30,406 nt of DNA from TWA4 sp964613155. GTDB taxonomy: Bacteria > Bacillota > Clostridia > Lachnospirales > Lachnospiraceae. The notes under the pieces were generated by a model. It had not been told where the DNA came from and did no database searches. It was given only the letters and a program-made list of their open reading frames with translations. The position numbers and the translations under genes are program-made. Below are positions 26,001 through 30,406 of the stretch, one piece after another (positions within the stretch are counted from its first letter, which is position 1; the number at the start of each line of letters is the position of its first letter). Location: contig CAZTHP010000025.1 of assembly GCA_964613155.1 (NCBI GenBank), positions 1 through 30,406 on the forward strand, given 5' to 3'.

Positions 26001-27974
26001 TTTAAAGACTTTGCCTTCTGTAAAGCCCAGATACGTAAAACCAGCTAATTTCTCCGGTGTATCCAGATAGAAATCGGTCTTATCCGGATCATACCAGCTC
26101 AGATCCAGTGTTTTCGCCAGATTAACCAGATAGGTATCAGACTGATCACCATAGGTTACGATGATCTTCCAGGAATCACCGGTTTCACTTGCAGCACGTA
26201 CCTTGGTCTTTACATCGCTGCGCAGCAGATTCAGATCAAAGTTTTCTTCTCCCAGTGCAGTAAAATCTACACCTGGAATGGTTGCCAGATACGCATCCTG
26301 TGCCGGATCGTAAACCAGGTTTGTTTTTGCATTCAGACCGGTCGGTGCAATGGAAATGCCTAATAATGCTGTCTTTTTCAGCATAGGATAGCCATCTTCG
26401 TTTTCTTCCCAGATCGGTGCATTGTTGTTTAATCCATTTAATAAGATACCATTGGTATACGCATTCTTTTTCAGATAGGTTACGCCTTCCACTTCAGCTG
26501 CATCGTCGGTTTCTGCTGTGTAACAATTGTTCACAGATGCACCTTCGATTGCTCCGGAAGTACTGTAACAGGTATTCAGAATACCATTGCCTGCGATACC
26601 ATAAATCGTACCCTGATCCAGATACTGTAACGTACCTGTATTGACACAGTAGTTTACTTTTACTGCCGCATTCGCATCACCGATGATACCACCGATTTTT
26701 GCGGATGCTGCTTTACACAGAACCTTACCCGTATTGAGATTGCCGTCCAGCGTACCAGCAGTTGCATAGCCTACGATACCGCCCATCTTGTTGTTATTGG
26801 CATCCTGAGTGAGTAAGATTTCACCATGGTTCACACAGTTTCTTACAACACTGGTTCCGCTATTGCTCGTACCTATAATACCACCAACATAGCCAGTTTT
26901 TGCCTGAATGGTACTGCCTTCTTCTACGGTACAGGAAATGACAGTTCCACCTATACCTACAATACCACCTGTCTGTACGACCTGGTTTGATAAGCTTCCG
27001 TAATCGTTTCGTACAGTACCTTTAAAGGTACAAGATTCGACTACAGTGCCATTGAAACCTACCAGACCACCGATTGCAGGATACTGACCTCTTGTGGTAA
27101 CCAGTCCTTCAAAACTACAATCACGAATTATACTGTTCTTATCAGAAACAGCCATTCCAACCAAACCACCAATGTATGTAGAGTTATTCACCGCCTGATC
27201 ACTTCCCCATACTTCTGCATCGGTTACATGAAGGTTCTGAATGACAGCATTCTCACCCATACAGCCAAAAATACCCATATATTCATTGGGATTTGCTGAG
27301 GTGGGCTTAACCAGTACATTGGTGATCGTATAACCCTGTCCATCAAACGTACCCTTAAAAGGATTTCGTCTCGTACCAGATATATAGTCACCATATCCGA
27401 TCGGTACCCACTTTACACCACCGGCATTGATATCGTTGCCCAACTTGATGGTTTTGCCTGTAAAGTCATCGGTTTTTTCTTTTACCAAAACTGCCAGACC
27501 AACCAGATCAAAGGCATCGGTCAGTGTAAACTCGGTATCCTGCTCGTTGTACCAGCTGGTATCATAGACCAGATCCAAAGTTTCGTCAGCAGGGGGTTCT
27601 TCAGAAGTTTCTTCTTCTGAGGTTTCCTCTGAAACAGCAACTGCTGCTTCTTCCTGCTTGTTATCCTGTTTTGCGGGTTCGGAAGCTGCATCCTGCTTTG
27701 CAGAATCGACTTCTTCTTCCACCTTGATCGGAGCAGGATTTTCCTGCTCGTCTGAAACAGCTTCTTCGGAAGCTGCTTCAGTTGACACGGCCGTCTGTTC
27801 ATCCGCAGATGACACATCTTCAGACGGCTGCTCCTCTACGACAGCATTCGTTTCTTCTACAGCAACTGGATTGACCGTTACTTCAGATGCGAATGCAGTC
27901 GTAGGAATAGAAGTACATCCCATCGCGATTGCCATGAGGATTGCAAGTATCTGTTTGTACTTCTGTCTTTTCAT
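17031..27974 (-). CDS. Giant secreted surface protein with GLUG repeats and C-terminal Ig-like domains
   Basis: About 3,647 residues. The start at 27972-27974 has AAGGAGG seven bases upstream, and the protein begins with a signal peptide (MKRQKYKQ, hydrophobic core, TTAFA). Residues about 30-130 are acidic and Glu/Ser/Ala-rich. Four large modules follow from about 138, 625, 1146 and 1690. Each opens with WY....(D/E)F.(L/I)....(D/E)L.G(L/F), continues with GKTI.L..D(I/L)..., FKG.FDG..H.I.N, then many GLUG-type turns (IGGLVG, TGGIVG), and ends in a cadherin-like beta sandwich. An Ig-like and an InlB-B-repeat-like segment (about 2215-2480), a fifth GLUG module (about 2486-2790), a DUF4430-like domain (about 3015-3130) and five bacterial Ig-like (Big_2) domains finish it. 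No LPXTG, SLH or transmembrane anchor is visible. It is probably a secreted or loosely cell-bound adhesin-like protein. Ligand unknown. Confidence 0.92.
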   Translation of the reverse strand: MKRQKYKQILAILMAIAMGCTSIPTTAFASEVTVNPVAVEETNAVVEEQPSEDVSSADEQTAVSTEAASEEAVSDEQENPAPIKVEEEVDSAKQDAASEPAKQDNKQEEAAVAVSEETSEEETSEEPPADETLDLVYDTSWYNEQDTEFTLTDAFDLVGLAVLVKEKTDDFTGKTIKLGNDINAGGVKWVPIGYGDYISGTRRNPFKGTFDGQGYTITNVLVKPTSANPNEYMGIFGCMGENAVIQNLHVTDAEVWGSDQAVNNSTYIGGLVGMAVSDKNSIIRDCSFEGLVTTRGQYPAIGGLVGFNGTVVESCTFKGTVRNDYGSLSNQVVQTGGIVGIGGTVISCTVEEGSTIQAKTGYVGGIIGTSNSGTSVVRNCVNHGEILLTQDANNNKMGGIVGYATAGTLDGNLNTGKVLCKAASAKIGGIIGDANAAVKVNYCVNTGTLQYLDQGTIYGIAGNGILNTCYSTSGAIEGASVNNCYTAETDDAAEVEGVTYLKKNAYTNGILLNGLNNNAPIWEENEDGYPMLKKTALLGISIAPTGLNAKTNLVYDPAQDAYLATIPGVDFTALGEENFDLNLLRSDVKTKVRAASETGDSWKIIVTYGDQSDTYLVNLAKTLDLSWYDPDKTDFYLDTPEKLAGFTYLGFTEGKVFKGQTIHLTADIDMEGFYWYPIGSGYNAPFTGNFDGGNHTIKNLTLYVEANSGEYAMFSQATSSEIKNFTIENFHGYMKAQYGRFTGLCYRMNTCTVENVSILNASFEVERVGTSSSALQVDAGISRNVYSSTIRNCRISGEVPAHGMFYYVGSDSVLENCVNEANCTAADAVAGIAYEAHGLVKNCVNKGNITSTNNAAYGICGVLEGVMESCRNEGDVVAGKGNAAGLVGATAYSSNNTAFAIRNSINTGDVTASASGYTAAGVITENTRYNGTLINCSNTGAITADAENGTAVGLAAAGNSYQFDLYGCRNTGTLTGKNVYGLTKGTKNTIENSYSVAMGTLDAASYDCVFVQKADEETELPEGVTTFEASEVADGTLAAKLNENSIIFWNQKTAPEQSAASILEASLTVAGYKAPFMLNWDEKALHVQLTEVDTSQFTAEDFNLTCVDSDAAAAYRYEDGEGILTITAGEDTVEYRVVFDILPDSSWYDAEKAEFTITTTAQLQALAVMVNDMGITMEGKTIKLGADLDFSGVTNWQAIGANAVGFKGTFDGCGHKITNWTETRTSYYQMQAIEVTDTVYGKTYVMPGLFGFVDGGAIKNLSLEQTNLTFETEDAALKNSSGYYTYYAGAVVSYLHQGIVDNVTVNGTITSNGFTGGIVGRLAGTVSNCVNEANVTGEYYAGGVVGRMLNGQVLNSTNRGAVSSTCSRSYGTGGVIGSVYDDVRNADDYAKEVLIKGCRNEGAVLSNSSNAGGILGYFYSYSGAVRYPYFVDCGNTGSVQAKNGVAAGILGDADASFTMDFCWNKGKIEASSVAAGLCSCDNAYSCIFNHCFNQGLIKGGSGDEGGIAGYSYAIQFNHCYSFYYDAEADKLVDGKLCGGTISDNTFVNSYYYNANTETDVVNPNGLTQISKASNLADGTLAAQMNKQWSAWKQGQKGPELSDALVASIAVVKDGKTFNAAVSNGTIRVQMPMIDLTSLTSENFQIVTKDAATKVTYAYNADKKCWTMTASNGADTNVYELYFDFLETGWYSAEKDSFTIQTTGELLGLVYLVNQDGNTFEGKTITLDADLDMSSIAWEGIGVFSPSAAGGTITTSFKGIFDGKNHTISNLAGSAPLFQVVENGTVKNLQLKDAAIEVTSGNYQAAALVNYVLNSTLEQIKVTGTLTTARQRSAMLAAYAMNAVITDCHVQADINSTKNYTAGLVGYVKETAIANCSYEGTLKSTNQHSAGITSYLSAKSSIENCQVTGTIESRGYVGGIAAMTQNSQDPANPITDCRVNASLTSTNNYAGGIVGQGNQIMLKNCVSDGEVKSSTSYAGGIAGYLSGNNSGMSYCVNKADVTGSRSACGLIGYVGAAMDIVGSYSTGELLATSSTGAANALTYYNAAVTFKDSFMITGKLPENPKAAYENFYVLDGLDSNAKVTDGVKVFHESDLIDGTLTAKLNKESTIWKQGKETPELMQAGILSMHFALEGVAKVYPAAADKEADASGYTWKVTLPIGTDTTKLTKDNLVLDTISAVAEVSVAISEDGRTWTVTAANGEETAVYKILVEVPNAVEVPVITKDLTGGNYYNSTDVKKNRIQYMGVSAVVYDGGELTYQWYVNTKASTKGGTALEGETNALFQPNLADKDGNPLFGRKWYYCVITNTVTNNGTAYQASQTTGLREVNLQCMVTVDDEVGMNDGTYNITCGKKLSTITVTGKPGMTAYWYTDTTATQEVSLDTKITTDRSFYIMWKDTQYKIDLPKSTANYTVTADDPSITTVLYKEEYGFTVTRTNTNEAQFFVKVNGSILEPDADGSNHYTITNIQDDQNIVVEYSEGAKPEADGSYRISNEADLIMLLSSEAGKTAQITLTADIELASDLTFFATKDAAFKGTLNGGGHRVSNLTRPFIGFVAKEGKVENLNFSGTFGYNTYIVTQNDAEICPSGSAYDYKFAAPIAINQGTITRCESDISMQMSCNQGGITAYNMGGTITNCIFRGNLHTNSSGRGDYGAGGIAGVNDGTISACAFFGYIRGDKGGGIVGMNSAHVDNAVVENCYASGTVLTYIVMNTPEYGAIIGKSNPRNVAGGMLAGVKNNYYVSTMANNAGIDKVNGGTAGAATSLAEEQMKSTYMVTRLNGLSEDLLYLVDLNDQNNGYPIFAWQGTPRANAEKVSVSAEGKIQADQKVKAVVKTELADAYTIDWVVKEDGVLSVLENDTTEITLNKKQIGAELLIRYNNLIDGSSMLTSVGVIEASPIKSIYVNTDNVATTNGAIDLIYDDTNEQRGTVNLGIGVIDPESAHLADGYKVTWATDNRSVIKINESNVSFKHDADLPGATSIQAVGVGTATLTAKMDNMEAKVTVVVHPSYVEGISVQIADVTKKTGVLAADLAKAYESWSWKEDAPAKEYVTALHVLAAVVETPAENIKVTNGIVTSVNGKEGNWYYTLNGQFMGAIDAAAEVKAGDEVAFVQADPENAVTTIGMFNEIVYNGFATLPMEIALTEVNTADETYAQTASAGALIKVTDQNGEPVKAIVNGNEKVSEITTGETGKVTVSFDKAATYRVTAEKEGMVTAAANIVMAEKVLVTGITAAPANIRLLTGETQAITTIVAPANATNQEVLYSSSDENVAVVSADGVVTAKGPGSAAITVISKDQPTVMAQVNVTVTQMVTGITLPDSVSVEEGTSVQLNPTVLPENASNKAVTYVSKTPSIASVDANGKVLGITAGKATIEVVAADGSGVKSTVTVTVTAAPKKVTKISLNATSKSVKVKSTYQIKATVSPSDAANKKVTYSSSNTKIATVNSKGLVTAKKVGTAKITVKAADGSGVKAVVTIKVTAPKITLTSGSSTVPLQVKKSTTAIKIKSTDVKGEKITKATSSNTKIATVKVSSNGTLTVTGKKAGTATISVTTTNGGKASAKVKVQTGKVVTSKITLNATKVTLKVKGTSTITVTRNPITATEKITYSSSNTKVATVNSKGVVTAKKKGTATITVKTSNGKKATLKVTVK

Positions 27975-28032
27975 GTCGTTTCCTCCTTGTAGAATACTAG
28001 ATATTGGCAGCTGGTAGATCAGCTCCAACTCG

Positions 28033-28075
28033 GATATCTGTATGCTCAGAACCCTGTGCTCAGATATCGAATATA
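28033..28075 (-). promoter_or_regulatory. Candidate promoter and inverted repeat upstream of the giant gene
   Basis: TATATT (28070-28075, minus strand) is preceded by TGA, an extended -10, but no good -35. Just downstream, GATATCTG (28033-28040) and CAGATATC (28061-28068) form a perfect 8-bp inverted repeat that could be an operator or leader hairpin. Confidence 0.35.
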
Positions 28076-28155
28076 TCATAGAAAATCCGTTACGTGCTGC
28101 CTGGCAGTTTCTACCGAGTTTTTGGGTTTTCGGCAGCTTCTAAGCAGCTTGTGCT

Positions 28156-28194
28156 CTCACTTGCAGCCTTCCACTTGGGAAAACTGCAAGTGAG
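28156..28194. terminator. 11-bp inverted repeat after the transglutaminase-like gene
   Basis: CTCACTTGCAG (28156-28166) pairs perfectly with CTGCAAGTGAG (28184-28194) around a 17-base loop, 54 bases after the stop codon at 28248. No T-run follows on the minus strand, so it may be a transcript-end stabiliser or an attenuator instead of a full terminator. Confidence 0.45.
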
Positions 28195-28247
28195 CTGAAA
28201 TCTGACTGTGTTATGAGCATACGCTCCTGAATCTAAGCTCCAGATTC

Positions 28248-30406
28248 TTAATACAGACAGTTCCAGTATTTATAACGGATTTTTTGATACCACTTTTTAT
28301 CCTGAAGCAGTTCCTTTAACATCTGCTCTTGGTATTGGTAGATCTCAGTCCATTCTCCCTCGGACATCTTATGCGTACTGAAATATGCTTTCTGCGCGAG
28401 TGCTAACACGCGGTCAAATCCTTCTTCCAGCTCACGGGAGCACTTCTCCCGGATTCCTTCTCGATATCCCTGGTGAGAGATGCTGTTTGCCTTGATCTTC
28501 TGGCACTTGAGCATCAAGAGGATATATCGGTAGATGCTGCGTACCGCTGCCGCACGGTCGGCATCGCCAAATGCGGCTTCTCGCTTTTTGAGCTTCTTCC
28601 GACGGCGGATCACCAGTCCGATCATGCTTCCTAACAGGAATAACAGCAATAACAGCAGGATGCCCAGTCCGATCCACATCAGGATCTTCTGCAGCGACCA
28701 GCTTTCCAGCTGGATCGCATTCTCCGGTGCTGCAATCTCCTGTTCATCGGAGACGTTGTTGTTCGGATCTTGTTCATGCTTGATGCTCGTCTCCGGCAGC
28801 TCTGCCTGTTTCATGATACCGTCATAGGGCGGTGTGACCTCGATCGGGATCCAGCCGATGCCGTCCTCGTAGATCTCGGTCCAGGCATGTGCCCAGGTTC
28901 CATTTACCGTGATGGTCTGGGAATCGTTCTTTCCCTTTACCATATCCGGTGTGATCAGATATCCTTCCACATACCGGCTGGGAATCCCACAGTAACGGAA
29001 CAGCATCGTAGCCGCTGTTGCATAGTGTACGGAATAACCCGTCTTTTCTTCCGTCAGGAACCGTTCCAGGAAGTCATCTGCACTTCCTGTATGCTTTAAT
29101 TCCTTGGAATAGGTCATCTCGGTTGCCAGATAGTTCTTGATATAGGCGATCGCCTGATCGTAATCGACGTGCTTCTTTCCTTTTTCAATAGACACGCCCG
29201 CGATCGTTTTCAAGAGTGCCTTAGTCTCATCCGGAATTTCCAGATAGTTCTCATAAACATTTCTCCGGTAATGGAGTTCGTTGTTGTCAAACAGCTGGGT
29301 TCGTTCCGCGCTCGTTACGTGAACCTGATCCAGGGCTGCTGCGATCTCCGGATACCGGATCAGAATGTTCTGGCTGGATGCATACTGATAGAAACGGTTT
29401 CCTTTCCATTCTTTGGAGAGGATCGTCTCATCGTGGTTGTTCTCACACTCCGCAAAGGCGTTCGGCATCGTACTCAACTCATACGGTGTATAGATATACT
29501 TGCTGTTCGCACTGATATTGCGGATAGAGAAGGAGACTTCATCCAGTCGTTCTTCCTCTAATCCAAAGGTCTCCATCAGCGAAAGCTGATTCAGACCGGA
29601 GTAATTGTTCTTCCAGAGCCAGTAGAACAGGTCATGATCCTCATAGACCGTTTCCGTATCCAGGCTCTCCCACTTCTCGGATGTGTAGACACTTCCGACA
29701 TAGCCTCTCAGATAGACGGACTGTGGGATGTCCATCGTGACCTCCAGCGCCGGTTCGTCCTTTAAGTCCAGGTCTTCCAGATAGCGGAAATCCCCCTGTG
29801 TGAACGTATCCGTCCGCTTTGTATAGTAGCGTTTCTCATCGATCTCATGCAGGATCGTATCGCGCACGTTCGTCATGAACGGACTCTTGACATACGTCTC
29901 TGCCGGGAAGATCAGGTACGCTCCCAGGAACAGGATGACGAACACAAAGCTGACTAAGACGCTGACTAAGAGCCGCATCTCCTCTGCCTTGGTACCGCTC
30001 ATCCCAAAGATGCTCTCCCCGATCCATCCGCCGCACCAGATCAGGAAAACGGCAAGGACGGACAGGATCACGAAGAACAGATCCGGTTCGCCGCGGAAAC
30101 CGAACTGCATCGCAAAGATCGGCGCGATCAGAACGGCTGCGAACAATTTATTGCCTGTGCGCACAACTGCGGCACACAGAAAAGCGAGCAGCAGGGCGAA
30201 CAATGCCAGGAAATAGTTGGCATAATAAGAGGCTTCCTGCCCTGCCAGATCGATCTCAAACTGGGTAAAGATCAGATTTCGGTTCCTTCCCAATGTCTCC
30301 ATGATCTGGTTCGCTGTGATCGTCAGTCCCTTTGCCACGTGCTCGGAACCGGTCAGTAAGATGACCATCACGAACACCGTAACCAGGATCAGACAGACAT
30401 GCAGCA
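28248..30406 (-). CDS. Transglutaminase-like membrane protein (TgpA-type), 5' end cut; catalytic Cys replaced by Ser
   Basis: The frame is open to the right edge, so the N-terminus is missing; the GTG at 30375-30377 lies inside a membrane helix and is not the start. About 719 residues are visible: several N-terminal transmembrane helices, a large extracytoplasmic part, a transglutaminase-like core (FLTEEKTGYSVHYATAATMLFRYCGIPSRYVEGYLI, WAHAWTEIYEDGIGWIPIEVTPPYD), another helix (SLQKILMWIGLGILLLLLLFLLG) and a basic, helical cytoplasmic tail like DUF4129. Homologues normally have Cys where TGYSVHYA has Ser (codon TCC, 29031-29033); the His (28887-28889) is kept. It may be inactive, use Ser, or act as a binding protein. 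Such proteins usually sit in MoxR-DUF58-transglutaminase operons, whose other genes would lie beyond the edge. The giant secreted protein is encoded just downstream. Confidence 0.88.
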   Translation of the reverse strand, partial: LHVCLILVTVFVMVILLTGSEHVAKGLTITANQIMETLGRNRNLIFTQFEIDLAGQEASYYANYFLALFALLLAFLCAAVVRTGNKLFAAVLIAPIFAMQFGFRGEPDLFFVILSVLAVFLIWCGGWIGESIFGMSGTKAEEMRLLVSVLVSFVFVILFLGAYLIFPAETYVKSPFMTNVRDTILHEIDEKRYYTKRTDTFTQGDFRYLEDLDLKDEPALEVTMDIPQSVYLRGYVGSVYTSEKWESLDTETVYEDHDLFYWLWKNNYSGLNQLSLMETFGLEEERLDEVSFSIRNISANSKYIYTPYELSTMPNAFAECENNHDETILSKEWKGNRFYQYASSQNILIRYPEIAAALDQVHVTSAERTQLFDNNELHYRRNVYENYLEIPDETKALLKTIAGVSIEKGKKHVDYDQAIAYIKNYLATEMTYSKELKHTGSADDFLERFLTEEKTGYSVHYATAATMLFRYCGIPSRYVEGYLITPDMVKGKNDSQTITVNGTWAHAWTEIYEDGIGWIPIEVTPPYDGIMKQAELPETSIKHEQDPNNNVSDEQEIAAPENAIQLESWSLQKILMWIGLGILLLLLLFLLGSMIGLVIRRRKKLKKREAAFGDADRAAAVRSIYRYILLMLKCQKIKANSISHQGYREGIREKCSRELEEGFDRVLALAQKAYFSTHKMSEGEWTEIYQYQEQMLKELLQDKKWYQKIRYKYWNCLY

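Noticed and set aside
30375..30377. GTG as the start of the transglutaminase-like protein
   Set aside because: The frame stays open to the window edge and the codon is inside a transmembrane helix (LILVTVFVMVILL), so the gene is simply truncated.

Overview
The window looks like chromosomal DNA of a low-to-moderate GC Gram-positive gut clostridium, most likely Lachnospiraceae or a near relative. This rests on family resemblance: a single-chain clostridial-type PurL, a VanW protein with fibronectin-type repeats, a very large secreted GLUG/Ig-like protein, a VanRS-like two-component pair, a CooT-type nickel protein and near-consensus sigma-A promoters with strong AGGAGG-type ribosome binding sites. 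It is a draft assembly: a 100-base run of N sits at 6448-6547. No tRNA, rRNA, CRISPR array or complete insertion sequence was seen.

Layout. 1-3522 (-): purL, cut by the left edge. 3874-6003 (-): secreted VanW-domain protein. 6635-7516 (+): amidohydrolase, facing a compact three-gene minus-strand operon (8507 to 7635) for a 76-aa protein, a His-rich metal-binding protein and a CooT-like nickel protein, with a shared bidirectional terminator between them. 8795-10935 (-): an alpha/beta-hydrolase esterase followed by an ATP-grasp ligase. 11477-12097 (+): cytidylate-kinase-like protein, whose stop codon overlaps that of a histidine kinase on the other strand; the kinase is translationally coupled to its response regulator (14537 to 12094). 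14646-14885 (-): a UPF0175-type antitoxin with no toxin beside it, next to a 20-bp perfect hairpin. 15063-16576 (-): MOSC protein then patatin-like lipase. 17031-27974 (-): one gene for a secreted protein of about 3,650 residues. 28248-30406 (-): membrane transglutaminase-like protein with the catalytic Cys replaced by Ser, cut by the right edge.

The most unusual property is the intergenic DNA. In at least five places the spacer is filled by its own private, sequence-unrelated tandem repeat (units of about 16, 22/41, 25, 36 and 40 bp), with further degenerate examples. Several arrays begin inside the neighbouring gene's stop codon, and the one before the esterase copies the start region. They look like local duplications of gene ends, not copies of one mobile repeat.

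Functional themes are metal (nickel) handling, envelope and surface proteins (VanW, the giant GLUG protein, transglutaminase-like protein, histidine kinase), nucleotide metabolism (PurL, cytidylate-kinase-like) and a possible ligase/hydrolase pair of unknown substrate.
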